Part shown: in pieces, positions 40,530-49,523 of the stretch | How positions within the stretch are numbered: position 1 is the first letter of the stretch | Layout of the letters: each line of letters opens with the position of its first letter | Assembly (NCBI RefSeq): GCF_022524485.1 | Contig: NZ_JAKXMK010000046.1 | Location: forward strand, 1 to 64,000 | DNA length: 64,000 nt | Reading direction: 5' to 3' | Source of the DNA: Pseudonocardia alaniniphila | GTDB taxonomy: Bacteria > Actinomycetota > Actinomycetes > Mycobacteriales > Pseudonocardiaceae | Position numbers and translations under genes: made by a program | The notes under the pieces: model-generated | Told to the model about the DNA's origin: nothing | The model's database searches: none | Seen by the model: only the letters and a program-made list of their open reading frames with translations

Positions 40530-42092
40530 TCACTGCCTCTGGGCCGGGCCGACCTCGTCGGGAGACCCGGCCGGCCCTCGACCGGAGAGCAGGTCGGCAG
40601 CGCGCTCGGCGATGGCGTAGACCGTGGCGTTGGTGTTGGCGGAGACGATCGAGGGCATCACCGAGGCGTCGGCGACGCGGAGCCCGTCGATGCCGTGCAC
40701 CGTGAGGTCAGGGGCGACGACCGCACCGTCGTCGATCCCGATCCGGCACGTCCCCACGCCGTGGAAATAGGTCAGCAGGTTCGCCCTGAGGAATTCACGC
40801 ATGTCGCGCTCAGCCCGGACCGAAGGATCGGGTAGCACCTCCTCGCCGCGCCAAGGATCCAGCGCGGGAGCCCGGCCGATCTCGCGGGCGAGCTCCAGCC
40901 CCGCGCTCATGACATCCATGTCTCGCTCGTCCGTGAGGTAAGCGGGGTCCACGAGAGGGACGCCGGTGGGATCGGCGCAGTCCAGCCGAACCGTCCCCCT
41001 GCTGTGCGGAAGCATGGCCGAGAACCCGATCGAGTAACCGTTCTCGGGCCCGGCCAACACCGGGGCGTAGTGCGGGATCACTGTGAAGAGGAGCTGCAGG
41101 TCGGGCACGTCGGCGGCCGGGCTGCTACGCACCAGGCCGATCGCCTCCGCGTGGTTGAACCGCCCCGGGGGCATCGGCCGCGCCGCGCTGTGGACGACAG
41201 TCGATATCGGGTGGTCGTGCAGGTTCGAGCCGACACCTTGAAGGTCCAGCGTCACGGCGATGCCGGCCTCGCGGAGATGGGTCCACGGTCCGATCCCGGA
41301 GAGCAACAACAACTGCGGCGACCCGACGACGCCCGCAGTGAGCACGACCTCTTGCGAGCAGGCAGCTTCGAGAACCTCGCCTCCGATCGTGTACGCGACG
41401 CCCGTGCAGCGACCCCGCTCGACGATCAGCCTGCGGGCTGTCGCCCCTGTCACCACGTCGAGGTTCGTCCGGTGAAGCGCCGGCGCCAAATACCCGTCCG
41501 CAGCACTCTGCCGGATCCCGTCGACGATATTCAGATCGGTCAGCCCCACCCCCTCTGTCACGCCGGCACTGACGTCCTTCACCCGTGGAAGGCCGCGTTC
41601 GACCGCGCCGTCCAGGAGCGCCACCGTCACCGGATGTGGCTCGTTCGCCGGAGCGACCGTCAGCGGGCCACCCCGCCCCCGCAGTCCAGGGGCGCGACCC
41701 GTGGTGTTCTCGGTGCGCATGGCGTACGGGAGCAGGTCGAGGAATCCCCACCCCTTCGCGCCGCCCTCGACCCAGGCGTCATAGCTGGAGGGGTGGCCGC
41801 GAGTGAAGACCATGCCGTTGATGGCCGAGGACCCTCCGAGACCGCGCCCGCGCGGCCACGGCATCGCAGCCCCGGTGGCCGCGAGCTCAACGGTGGCGGT
41901 ACCCCAGTCCATCGACGAACCCAGCAGACTGACCCATTCACGCGGTACAGCGGCACGGTCCAGACCCGGGCCGCCTGCCTCCAGCAGGAGAACACGGACG
42001 TTCTCGTCCTCCGACAGCCGGGCCGCGATGACGCACCCCGCGCTGCCTCCACCCACAATGACGAAGTCGTGAGTCGATGTCGGTGCAGCCAT
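40530..42092 (-). CDS. GMC-family FAD-dependent oxidoreductase (second copy type)
   Basis: A 520-residue GMC oxidoreductase. It has the FAD site FVIVGGGSAGCVIAARLSED, the signature PRGRGLGGSSAINGMVFTRG, the second signature SPQLLLLSGIGPWTHLREAG, and the catalytic region LLTYFHGVGTCRIGIDDGAV with active-site His. The C-terminus VMPSIVSANTNATVYAIAER has the usual Asn. Choline dehydrogenase and alcohol dehydrogenases share this form; substrate not assigned. It is distinct from the GMC gene at 27 kb, which has Arg-Gly in place of the final Asn region. ATG at 42092; GAAAGG lies about 10 bases upstream. Confidence 0.92.
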   Translation of the reverse strand: MAAPTSTHDFVIVGGGSAGCVIAARLSEDENVRVLLLEAGGPGLDRAAVPREWVSLLGSSMDWGTATVELAATGAAMPWPRGRGLGGSSAINGMVFTRGHPSSYDAWVEGGAKGWGFLDLLPYAMRTENTTGRAPGLRGRGGPLTVAPANEPHPVTVALLDGAVERGLPRVKDVSAGVTEGVGLTDLNIVDGIRQSAADGYLAPALHRTNLDVVTGATARRLIVERGRCTGVAYTIGGEVLEAACSQEVVLTAGVVGSPQLLLLSGIGPWTHLREAGIAVTLDLQGVGSNLHDHPISTVVHSAARPMPPGRFNHAEAIGLVRSSPAADVPDLQLLFTVIPHYAPVLAGPENGYSIGFSAMLPHSRGTVRLDCADPTGVPLVDPAYLTDERDMDVMSAGLELAREIGRAPALDPWRGEEVLPDPSVRAERDMREFLRANLLTYFHGVGTCRIGIDDGAVVAPDLTVHGIDGLRVADASVMPSIVSANTNATVYAIAERAADLLSGRGPAGSPDEVGPAQRQ

Positions 42093-42208
42093 CCTTGTCA
42101 ACCTTTCGCGTCAGAAAAGTACGAAAATCGTGCGAACTACGGCTTTTCGTTGGCTGCTTTTCATGAGACACGCATAAAGCTTCCGTAGCTGAAAAACTCC
42201 GGGGATTC

Positions 42209-42403
42209 TCACACCCAGGCGCGCCGGCCGAACGCGGCAAGCTCGGCCTCAGCCAGCATCGCTTCCGCATCCGCCACCTCGCGAAACCACGCAGTATTGC
42301 GCTCGACGCCATGGTCGTAGCGGTTCGCGCGGAACCACCATTCGTCGTACTCGTCGGTGCGCGCGCGGTCATAGCCGATCTGATCGGCGACGATATCGCC
42401 CAT
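42209..42403 (-). pseudogene. Fragment of a class I SAM-dependent methyltransferase
   Basis: 64 residues. DQIGYDRARTDEYDEWWFRA, then NRYDHGVERNTAWFREVADA, is the N-terminal lead of a well-known actinobacterial methyltransferase subtype (YDEWFFR...YDRGPELN...WF). The frame stops before any SAM-binding glycine motif, and no continuation is found in other frames. I take it as a 5' remnant; a short functional protein cannot be excluded. Confidence 0.6.
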
Positions 42404-42464
42404 GACACTCAGGGGTCCTCTGCCAGTGCAGATTCACAATCGGAAGTAACTCGCCGAGATCACC

Positions 42465-43286
42465 TCACCGGTGGGCCACCGCGGCGAACATCGTGACCGA
42501 GGCGTGGAACTCGCCTCGCCTCTGCGCGTCCGCCAGCCCGGCGAGGAACTGCTGCCGTTGCTCTGCGGTGATCTCGCCGTGAGCGACGGCCAGGTCGGTC
42601 AACGCCAGCAGCCCGGCGTTCAGGAACATGTCGTACGGCAGGAACAGCGTGCGCGCCTCGTGGCCGGTGACCGTCAAGCCCGCTCCTGCCAGCCAGCTTC
42701 GCAGCTTGCGGCCCGCCAGCGGCTCTCGGTTATGGAGGCTGCCCGCCAGCATGGACTCCATGGTCCGCAGCACCTCGGGGTCGCCCGGGTACAAGGTCGC
42801 GCTGGACCAGTCGCTGTCGATCAACACAACTCGCCCGCCCGGCCGCAGCACTCGCGCGATCTCGGCGACCGCGTGCTCGGGCCGGTCCAGGAACTGGAAC
42901 ACCCGTTCACACAGCACCGCGTCGACCGACCCGTCCGCGAACGGGGCCGCATGGACGTCTCCGTGCACGAACCGGGCCGCTGAGCCGGCGCGCCGCGCTC
43001 GGTCCTCCGCCACGGCCAGCAATCCCTCGTTCGCGTCCAGACCGATCGCCTCTCCATCCGGACCGACGGCAGTTGCCAGCCGCTGGACCGAGGAGCCGGT
43101 GCCGCTGCCGACCTCCACCGCACGTTGACCCGGGCACACCGCCAAAACTTCGTGCGCCCAGCCCCGTAATTCGCTCACGGCCGACGTCGCCGCCTGCTGA
43201 TCGAGCAACTCGACGAGGTATGAAATCTCCTTTTCGTCGACCCGATCCGACTGGAACGATCGAACCCTCAGTTCTCCATCCGACAC
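42465..43286 (-). CDS. Class I SAM-dependent methyltransferase
   Basis: A 273-residue enzyme with the Rossmann motifs complete: AVEVGSGTGSSVQRLATAVG (motif I), AIGLDANEGLLAVAEDRARR (acidic residue binding ribose), ARFVHGDVHAAPFADGSVDA, and EIARVLRPGGRVVLIDSDWS (post-motif III). This is the UbiE/Methyltransf_11 type. The N-terminus (DEKEISYLVELLDQQ) and C-terminal helical part may bind the substrate, which is unknown. The start is the GTG at 43286. The divergent gene is an aldo/keto reductase 288 bp away. Confidence 0.9.
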   Translation of the reverse strand: MSDGELRVRSFQSDRVDEKEISYLVELLDQQAATSAVSELRGWAHEVLAVCPGQRAVEVGSGTGSSVQRLATAVGPDGEAIGLDANEGLLAVAEDRARRAGSAARFVHGDVHAAPFADGSVDAVLCERVFQFLDRPEHAVAEIARVLRPGGRVVLIDSDWSSATLYPGDPEVLRTMESMLAGSLHNREPLAGRKLRSWLAGAGLTVTGHEARTLFLPYDMFLNAGLLALTDLAVAHGEITAEQRQQFLAGLADAQRRGEFHASVTMFAAVAHR

Positions 43287-43485
43287 ACCACAGAAGTTAC
43301 TTCACGGGATCCCGGCAACTGACGACGTGAGCATTGTCACCGTGGATCCGCCCCCGCTGCAACCGTCCACAAAAGAGACAGACTGTAACTACAGGTCGCC
43401 GGAATCATGATTCCCCCATGGCCTTTGCGAGGCCTCCTGATGTGCCGCCGCGTCACGCGCCTCGAACTTCCCCTCGCCGGTCAGC

Positions 43486-43505
43486 AATAACCCCGGGGAG
43501 TTATT
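43486..43505. promoter_or_regulatory. Palindrome upstream of the aldo/keto reductase
   Basis: AATAACCCCGGGGAGTTATT is a 20-bp near-perfect palindrome (one offset A), 70 bp before the aldo/keto reductase ATG. The AT-rich outer arms are unusual in this genome. Operator or hairpin; nothing else is recognisable in the 43287-43574 gap. Confidence 0.4.
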
Positions 43506-43574
43506 TATTCAGCGCTCGGGGCGACCCATTGCGATTGGTGGTGCAGGGCATTGGGACATGGGTAACCTCGGCCC

Positions 43575-44399
43575 ATGTCGCAGGCGCAAACACCGATCGT
43601 CCGTCTGAACAGCGGCGTCGAGATCCCGCAGATCGGGTTCGGCTCCTGGCCGGTCGAGTCGGCCGTCGTCGTGCGCGACGCGATCGAGGCCGGATACCGG
43701 CACATCGACACGGCCGCGGCCTACGGCAACGAGGAAGCCGTGGGGCAGGCCGTCCGCGAGTGCGGGCTGCCGCGCGCGGAGCTGTTCGTCACAACGAAGC
43801 TGGCCGACGACCGTCACGGCTATGACAAGGCGATCGCCGCACTCGACGAAAGCCTGCAGAGGCTCGGCCTCGACCAGGTCGACCTCTGCCTGATCCACTG
43901 GCCGCACCCACGGGCGGAACGCATCGTGGAGACCTGGAGGGCTTTCGAGAAGATCGCCTCGGACGGCAAGGCGCGCGCGATCGGCGTCTCCAACTTCCGG
44001 ATCTCCGACCTCGAGCGCCTCGCGGCGGAGACCGACACGCTGCCGGCGCTGAACCAGATCGAGCTGCATCCGTGGCTCCCACAGCGCGAGCTGCGTGCCT
44101 ACCTCCGCGAGCACGCGATCGCGACCGAGGCCTGGAGCCCGCTCGCCAAGGGCGGGGAGCTGCTCACGGACCCGACGATCGCCGGGCTCGCAGAGAGGCA
44201 CGGCAAGTCGCCCGCGCAGATCGTGCTGGCCTGGCATCTCCGGCTCGGCAACATCGTGATCCCCAAGTCGGTGACGCCGTCACGCATCAGGGAGAACATC
44301 GACATCTTCGACATCCGGCTGTCCGACGAGGACATGGCCGCGATCGCGAAGCTCGAGAACGGTCGCCGCACCGGCCTCGACCCCGACGTCTTCCCCTGA
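43575..44399 (+). CDS. Aldo/keto reductase
   Basis: A 274-residue TIM-barrel NADPH oxidoreductase. It shows GVEIPQIGFGSWPV, the catalytic Asp and Tyr in GYRHIDTAAAYGNEEAVGQA, Lys in LFVTTKLADDRHGYDKA, and His in LCLIHWPHPRAE. Cofactor loops are IPKSVTPSRIRENIDIFDI near the C-terminus. It fits the AKR5 (2,5-diketo-gluconate reductase) group. Single gene; convergent with the isochorismatase-like gene. Confidence 0.93.
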   Translation: MSQAQTPIVRLNSGVEIPQIGFGSWPVESAVVVRDAIEAGYRHIDTAAAYGNEEAVGQAVRECGLPRAELFVTTKLADDRHGYDKAIAALDESLQRLGLDQVDLCLIHWPHPRAERIVETWRAFEKIASDGKARAIGVSNFRISDLERLAAETDTLPALNQIELHPWLPQRELRAYLREHAIATEAWSPLAKGGELLTDPTIAGLAERHGKSPAQIVLAWHLRLGNIVIPKSVTPSRIRENIDIFDIRLSDEDMAAIAKLENGRRTGLDPDVFP

Positions 44400-44405
44400 C
44401 CACCC

Positions 44406-45053
44406 TCACGCCGAAGGTTCACCGGCCACCAGCGCTCGGAAATCGGCGGCCGTCATCACGTGCGCCGTGGTGCGCGCAAGTATCGCAAGCGTCGTGCGGT
44501 GGATATCGTCGGCCGACAGCGCACCCTGGCCGACCTCGAGGTAGTCGACCGTTCCCGTCACGTCAGCGAGAAATGCCACACGATAGTTGTGGAACATCGC
44601 ATCTCGTGCCGTCGCGTGACAGCAGCACTCGGTGGTCGTCCCGGAAATCACGACGGTGTCGATTCCCCACTCGCGCAGTATCAGGTCGAGATCGGTGGCG
44701 AAAAACGCGCTGTAGCGATGCTTCTTGATCACATGCTCACCCTCGGCCGGAGCCAGTGCGGGGAAGATCTCGGCACCCGAGCTTCCGTCCACCAATGCGG
44801 CGCGCTCGGCGATCTGCGGGATGAGATCGTCGTACAGGCCCATGTCCGAACCGTCACTGCGGTGGACGTGCGCCGTGTAGATGACCTTGATACCGGCGGT
44901 GCGGCAGAAATCCAAGGTGTCGGACAGCCTCCCGACCATCGCCGAGGCCTGCTTGACCTGCATGGACGCACCTTCGTCGACGAAATCGTACTGCATGTCC
45001 AGAACAATCATCGCGGTGCGGGACGGGTCGATCCTGTCGATCACGTACGGCAT
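44406..45053 (-). CDS. Isochorismatase-like cysteine hydrolase
   Basis: 215 residues. The Asp-Lys-Cys triad is visible: Asp in AMIVLDMQYDFVDEGASMQV, Lys in EGEHVIKKHRYSAFFATDLD, and Cys in DTVVISGTTTECCCHATARD (three consecutive Cys, the second aligned with the nucleophile). Family members hydrolyse isochorismate, nicotinamide, N-carbamoyl or biuret-type substrates; this one lacks carrier domains. CGGGAGATGCC precedes the ATG at 45053. Confidence 0.88.
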   Translation of the reverse strand: MPYVIDRIDPSRTAMIVLDMQYDFVDEGASMQVKQASAMVGRLSDTLDFCRTAGIKVIYTAHVHRSDGSDMGLYDDLIPQIAERAALVDGSSGAEIFPALAPAEGEHVIKKHRYSAFFATDLDLILREWGIDTVVISGTTTECCCHATARDAMFHNYRVAFLADVTGTVDYLEVGQGALSADDIHRTTLAILARTTAHVMTAADFRALVAGEPSA

Positions 45054-45334
45054 GGCATCTCCCGATCTCGTGGGACTGCAATATCGCTTTGAGGACGCGG
45101 AAAAATCGCGGTGCCCGACGGCACGCCGAACCCTGCGGCAGCCGGCAAAAATGGCCTGTTGTCGAATCTGCCAGTACAGGTTCACAGTCGAAAGATGACG
45201 AATATCATAAATGGATCCGATCGATGCCGAGCACGGCGGCAGGTGATTGCGAATGCACCCTGACTCGGGTTTTGGTGTCAACAGCACGACACGCCCGTGC
45301 CACCGGGCCCGGTGCCGGGCGTGACCGGGGAGCG

Positions 45335-45715
45335 TCAGAGTGGGTCGAGGCGAGCCTTGAGCAAACAGAACTCATTGCCTTCGGGGTCGGTCAGGACATG
45401 CCATTGCTCCTCGCCCGTCTGACCGATGTCGGCCGGGCGAGCACCGAGCCCCAGAAGGCGTTCGAGCTCGGCGTCCTGATCGCGGTCGGTGGGATTGACG
45501 TCGATGTGCAGCCGGGATTTTCCCTGCTCCGGCTCATCCCTGCGACTGAGGAAGATCGTCGGCTGCGGACCGCCGAACCCTTCGCGCGGCCCGATCTCCA
45601 CCGAGCCGTCGTCCTCGCGATCGAGCACGACGAAGTCCAGGACCTCGCACCAGAACCGCGCCAGCACCTCGGGGTCGCGGCAACCGAGCACGAGCTCACC
45701 GATACGACACGCCAC
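45335..45715 (-). CDS. VOC-family (glyoxalase-like) protein
   Basis: 126 residues in two beta-alpha-beta-beta-beta halves: RIGELVLGCRDPEVLARFWC, then LHIDVNPTDRDQDAELERLL, ending WHVLTDPEGNEFCLLKA. This is the small glyoxalase/bleomycin-resistance fold often found as a stand-alone protein in actinobacteria. Function unassigned. The 281-bp gap to the isochorismatase-like gene (45054-45334) holds nothing I can recognise. Confidence 0.87.
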   Translation of the reverse strand: MACRIGELVLGCRDPEVLARFWCEVLDFVVLDREDDGSVEIGPREGFGGPQPTIFLSRRDEPEQGKSRLHIDVNPTDRDQDAELERLLGLGARPADIGQTGEEQWHVLTDPEGNEFCLLKARLDPL

Positions 45716-45839
45716 GGCCGAAACCTACTCCCGGCATGGGAACTGCCCGGGGGAAGCTCCCAATGCCGTCATGCACGCTGTATCGCCGCTGCCGGCACAC
45801 GTGGTGCGGGGGGATCGCCGGGGTAACCCCGTGACCTGG

Positions 45840-45924
45840 CGGAAGCGGAGGGATTTGAACCCCCGGACCCTTGCGGGTCTCTCGCTTTCAAGGCGAGTGC
45901 ATTCGGCCGCTCTGCCACGCTTCC
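45840..45924 (-). tRNA. tRNA-Ser (anticodon TGA)
   Basis: 85 nt, class II, on the minus strand. The acceptor is GGAAGCG/CGCTTCC, the anticodon stem CTCGC/GCGAG with loop CTTGAAA gives anticodon TGA (reads UCA and UCG), the long variable arm is AGACCCGCAAGGGTC, and the T-loop is GGTTCAAATCC. CCA is not encoded. Confidence 0.95.
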
Positions 45925-46078
45925 GGAGAGAGCGTAGCCCGCTGCCGGCACCGCATTGCAGCTCCACCCGAGTCGCGCAACGGCCTGGATCGTGAACGGA
46001 GGGTGACAGGCGCCGGACCGAGCAGGCGCACCGCCCATCAGGTGTGATGGGATCGGCGCCCGAGCACGGGAGGCTGCG

Positions 46079-47020
46079 ATGCGGTTCGACGAGAACGCTG
46101 ATCTCGACACCTCGAACATCGACGACCTGCGGGGCGGCGGTGGTGGCGGGGGCGTCGGAGGTCGGGTCGCGGTCGGGGGCGGCGGCCTCGGCATCATCGG
46201 GCTGATCCTGTACTTCCTGCTGTCCTCCTTCGGCGGGGGTGGTAGCGGGGGCGGAGGCGGGCTGGGGCTTCCGTCGGGGCTGGGCAGCCTCCCGCAGGGT
46301 CAGACGGCCGACACGTCCCAGGCAGCGTCGAGCTGCCGGTCGGGCGCCCAGGCCAACACGGAGCTGGACTGCGAGGTCGTGGCCGTCGTCAACTCGCTCG
46401 ACGGCTTCTGGAGCGACACGTTCGCCCGGTCCAACATCAGCTTCCAGCCTCCGCGCACCAACTTCTTCAGTGGTTCGGTCAGAACCGGGTGCGGTGGCGC
46501 CACCTCCGACGTCGGCCCGTTCTACTGCCCCACCGACAACGAGATCTACATCGATCTCACGTTCTTCCGCGAGCTGGAGACGCGCTTCGGCGCCGAGGGC
46601 GGCCCGTTCGCGCGGGCGTACGTGATCGCCCACGAGTACGGCCACCACGTCCAAGCCCTCCTGGGGACGAACCAGCGTGTGCGGGCCGGGGACGCGGGTC
46701 CGACCTCGGGCTCGGTGCGCCTGGAGCTGCAGGCCGACTGCTACGCCGGCGTGTGGGCCAACCACGCGACGTCGGTGCCGACGGCAACCGGTCGCCCGCT
46801 CATCACCGACGTCACGCAGGAGGACGTCTCCGCCGCGCTCGACACCGCCGGGCGGATCGGCGACGACTACATCCAGAGCCAGCTCGGGGGCGGGCGCGTG
46901 GACCGGAGCCAGTTCACCCACGGCACCTCCGCCCAGCGCGAGCGCTGGTACGCAACCGGCTACCAGACCGGCGACCCGACCCGTTGCGACACGTTCGCCC
47001 GGGGCGTCAACCTCGGCTGA
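46079..47020 (+). CDS. Neutral zinc metallopeptidase (YpfJ/KPN_02809 family)
   Basis: A 313-residue membrane-anchored protease. The cytosolic start is MRFDENADLDTSNIDDLRGG, a Gly-rich stretch leads to one TM helix (GLGIIGLILYFLLSSF, about residues 37-52), and another Gly-rich linker follows. The extracytoplasmic domain has the zinc site AYVIAHEYGHHVQALLGTNQ (HExxH) and the downstream ligand Glu in SVRLELQADCYAGVWANHAT. Cys residues near 86, 99, 141 and 151 could form disulfides. The widespread family has few characterised members; a role in envelope protein turnover is likely. Confidence 0.92.
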   Translation: MRFDENADLDTSNIDDLRGGGGGGGVGGRVAVGGGGLGIIGLILYFLLSSFGGGGSGGGGGLGLPSGLGSLPQGQTADTSQAASSCRSGAQANTELDCEVVAVVNSLDGFWSDTFARSNISFQPPRTNFFSGSVRTGCGGATSDVGPFYCPTDNEIYIDLTFFRELETRFGAEGGPFARAYVIAHEYGHHVQALLGTNQRVRAGDAGPTSGSVRLELQADCYAGVWANHATSVPTATGRPLITDVTQEDVSAALDTAGRIGDDYIQSQLGGGRVDRSQFTHGTSAQRERWYATGYQTGDPTRCDTFARGVNLG

Positions 47021-47188
47021 ATTCCGCCCTGATCGGTTCGAGATCCGCCTGATCGCCCCGCCGAGGGCGGAAAGCCGGATCTCGCGAGGGTCGGCTTCCG
47101 TCCAGCAGAACTGACGTGGCTGCGCCGGTCCGCTGATCCGTAGCGTTCGAGCGGACCTGCGACGGCGCAGCGGACGAGAGGACCACCC

Positions 47189-47734
47189 ATGACCTCGACG
47201 ACGGACCGTGCCCAGGAGCTCCAGGACCCGGGCTCGACGTCCGGCCTCCCGGCCTCCGACGAGTTCTCGATCTTCACCGGTGAGGCGGTGCATTCGCTTC
47301 GCGACATGCTCACCGAGGTCACCTTCACACCAGGCCCCGGCGAGGAGTTCGCTGCGACGTCCATGTTCAACGGCCTGCGGTCGCTGGTCCCGTTCTGCCA
47401 CGCGGGGTCCGAGGGGTTCAGCATCGTGCGCGTCTACCTGGCGCCGAACTACATCCTCCCGGCGCACACGCACGACAGCGACTGCCTCTACTACGTGCTC
47501 CAGGGCCGGGCCATCCTCGGCAAGCGCGTGATCGAGCCGGGCGGCGGCTTCTTCGTCCCCGCCGGCAAGGCGTACGGCTACACGGCGGGAGCCGAGGGCG
47601 CCGAGGTGCTCGAGTTCCGGCACGCCACCACCACGGACTTCCACGAGACCGAGCGCAGCCCCGCCCGCTGGCAGAAGATCCTCGAGAACGCCGAGCGGAA
47701 CGACGGCTGGAAGGACGCCGACCTGCCCTACTGA
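47189..47734 (+). CDS. Cupin-domain protein
   Basis: 181 residues, single cupin. Metal ligands are in LPAHTHDSDCLYYVLQGRAI (HxHx4-5) and GGGFFVPAGKAYGYTAGAEG. The C-terminus is helical (ERSPARWQKILENAERNDGW). Cupin proteins of this size are dioxygenases, isomerases or binding proteins; no substrate can be named. The ATG at 47189 lies after GAGAGGACC. The end overlaps the convergent GNAT gene by 7 bp. Confidence 0.88.
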   Translation: MTSTTDRAQELQDPGSTSGLPASDEFSIFTGEAVHSLRDMLTEVTFTPGPGEEFAATSMFNGLRSLVPFCHAGSEGFSIVRVYLAPNYILPAHTHDSDCLYYVLQGRAILGKRVIEPGGGFFVPAGKAYGYTAGAEGAEVLEFRHATTTDFHETERSPARWQKILENAERNDGWKDADLPY

Positions 47735-48363
47735 GCGGGGACGCCGAGGAGCGGGCGGCACGCGTCGACGCCCTCGACCTGCAGGGTCCAGGGCGGCCGC
47801 ACGAACCACTCGGGGGTCACGAGCAGTCGCACGTCCTCCGTGGCCCGCCCGCGGCGCACGTGCGACTCCGTGCCATCAGGCTGATAGCCGAGTCGCTCCG
47901 ACACGCGCATCGACGCCGTGTTCTCCCGGAACGCCGACGACCGGGCGCGCACGGCGCCGAGGTGGTCGAAGGCGAACGCGAGCACGGCGGCGCGCATCTC
48001 GGTGCCGATACCGCCGCGCTGGTGGCGCAGGCCGACCCAGGAGCCGGTGACCACCTCGCGCAGGATTCCGAAGTTCACGCCTTTCAGCCCTTGCATGCCG
48101 ACCACGCGCCCGTCGAGGCGGACGAGGAAGTTGACCGTCCATCTCTCCGGAGTCAGCTGCGCCCGCTCGGACCAGTAGTACTGCAACGTCTGGTGGCCGA
48201 TGTCGTCCGTCCACGGGACGAGGAACGGCATCTCCTCGGGCGGGTGCACCCCGCGTCCCGCCTCCGCGACGAGCTCGAGCAGGCCCTCGTCGTCGTCGGG
48301 GCGCAGCACCAGCCGCGGAGTCCGCAAGGTCAGGTGGCGCAGCGGCCAGGGCTCCGGCGTCAT
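47728..48363 (-). CDS. GNAT-family N-acetyltransferase (RimJ/RimL type)
   Basis: 211 residues. RHLTLRTPRLVLRPDDDEGL is the usual RimJ-like start, then VVTGSWVGLRHQRGGIGTEM (acetyl-CoA pyrophosphate loop Q/RxxGxG/A) and RARSSAFRENTASMRVSERL (N-x-x-S-x-x-V-x-E-x-L-G). It acetylates an amine, possibly a protein N-terminus. It is divergent from the quinone oxidoreductase with a 54-bp gap. Confidence 0.9.
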   Translation of the reverse strand: MTPEPWPLRHLTLRTPRLVLRPDDDEGLLELVAEAGRGVHPPEEMPFLVPWTDDIGHQTLQYYWSERAQLTPERWTVNFLVRLDGRVVGMQGLKGVNFGILREVVTGSWVGLRHQRGGIGTEMRAAVLAFAFDHLGAVRARSSAFRENTASMRVSERLGYQPDGTESHVRRGRATEDVRLLVTPEWFVRPPWTLQVEGVDACRPLLGVPAQ

Positions 48364-48417
48364 GGCGGCACCCTGCCGGATCTGCACGGGTGAACTCGAC
48401 CGAATAGTTTCGAAGCC

Positions 48418-49413
48418 ATGCATGCGATCACGGTCAGTGCCCCGGGCGGTCCGGATGTCCTCCAGTGGACCGAGGTCCCCGACCCAGTAGCGGGGCCCGG
48501 GGAGGTCGTCATCGACGTCGTGGCCAGCGCGGTCAACCGCGCCGACCTGCTGCAGCGTCAGGGTCACTACCCGCCGCCCCCCGGTGCGTCGGACATCATC
48601 GGGCTGGAGTGCTCGGGGCGGATCGCACAGATCGGCGACGGCGTCGAGGGATGGCAGGTCGGCGACGAGGTGTGCGCGCTGCTCGCCGGCGGCGGCTACG
48701 CGGAGAAGGTGGCGGTGCCGGCGGCTCAGCTCCTGCCGGTGCCCTCCGGTGTCGACATCGTGACCGCTGCGGGCCTCCCCGAGGTGGCGTGCACGGTCTG
48801 GTCGAACATCGTGGGTGCGGGCCGGCTCAGCGCAGGCGAGACGTTCCTCGTGCAGGGCGGCAGCAGCGGGATCGGGACGCACGCGATCCAGGTGGCGAAG
48901 GCGCTCGGTGCTCGGGTCGCGGCCACGGCGGGGGCGCCCGACCGGCTGGAGCGCTGCCGTGAGCTCGGTGCCGACATCGTCATCGACTACCACGACGACA
49001 TCCCCGCCGAGCTGAAGAAGGCCACCGACGGCTACGGCGCCGACGTCATCCTCGACAACATGGGCGCCAAGGGCCTGGCCGCCAACATCGACGCCCTCGC
49101 CCCCGACGGGCGGCTGCTGATCATCGGCCTGCAGGGCGGCGCGAAGGGCGAGCTCAACCTCAGCAAGCTGCTGGTCAAGCGGGCCAGCGTCACGGCGATG
49201 GGGCTGCGCGGCCGCCCGGTGGACGGCCCCAACGGCAAGGGCGCGGTCGTCGCGGGTGTGCGGGAGCAGGTGTGGCCCATGATCGAGCAGGGGAAGGTAC
49301 GGCCGATCACGCACGGCAGCGTCCCCATGCCCGACGCCGGGAAGGCTCACGCGCAGCTGGAGGCCGGAGGTGTGGTCGGGAAGTTGCTGCTGGTGACGCC
49401 GGGCAACGACTGA
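48418..49413 (+). CDS. NAD(P)H-quinone oxidoreductase (MDR, zeta-crystallin type)
   Basis: A 331-residue medium-chain reductase without zinc ligands. The N-domain is VASAVNRADLLQRQGHYPPP, then GLECSGRIAQIGDGV; the Rossmann part is FLVQGGSSGIGTHAIQVAKA (GxxGxG) followed by ATAGAPDRLERCRELGADIV. The length and NRADLLQRQGxYPPPPGAS are typical of the PIG3/TP53I3-like quinone reductases. As I recall it matches the position of M. tuberculosis Rv3777, just before the Bpa and galactan genes. Confidence 0.92.
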   Translation: MHAITVSAPGGPDVLQWTEVPDPVAGPGEVVIDVVASAVNRADLLQRQGHYPPPPGASDIIGLECSGRIAQIGDGVEGWQVGDEVCALLAGGGYAEKVAVPAAQLLPVPSGVDIVTAAGLPEVACTVWSNIVGAGRLSAGETFLVQGGSSGIGTHAIQVAKALGARVAATAGAPDRLERCRELGADIVIDYHDDIPAELKKATDGYGADVILDNMGAKGLAANIDALAPDGRLLIIGLQGGAKGELNLSKLLVKRASVTAMGLRGRPVDGPNGKGAVVAGVREQVWPMIEQGKVRPITHGSVPMPDAGKAHAQLEAGGVVGKLLLVTPGND

Positions 49414-49523
49414 CGGTCGAGCACGCGCCTGCCCGTCGCAGTGCGGATACGGTATCGGGAAAACAGGACGTTGACAGTGATGCGGCGGGCATGGCATCTG
49501 CTCGCCGGGGAACACGGGGACCA

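Noticed and set aside
46139-46269. GGC-rich runs as a tandem DNA repeat
   Set aside because: They encode the Gly-rich linkers either side of the TM helix in the metallopeptidase; no regular unit length.
45725-47809. 694-codon minus-strand frame across tRNA-Ser, metallopeptidase and cupin genes
   Set aside because: It runs through a tRNA and antisense to two clear genes; no protein features.
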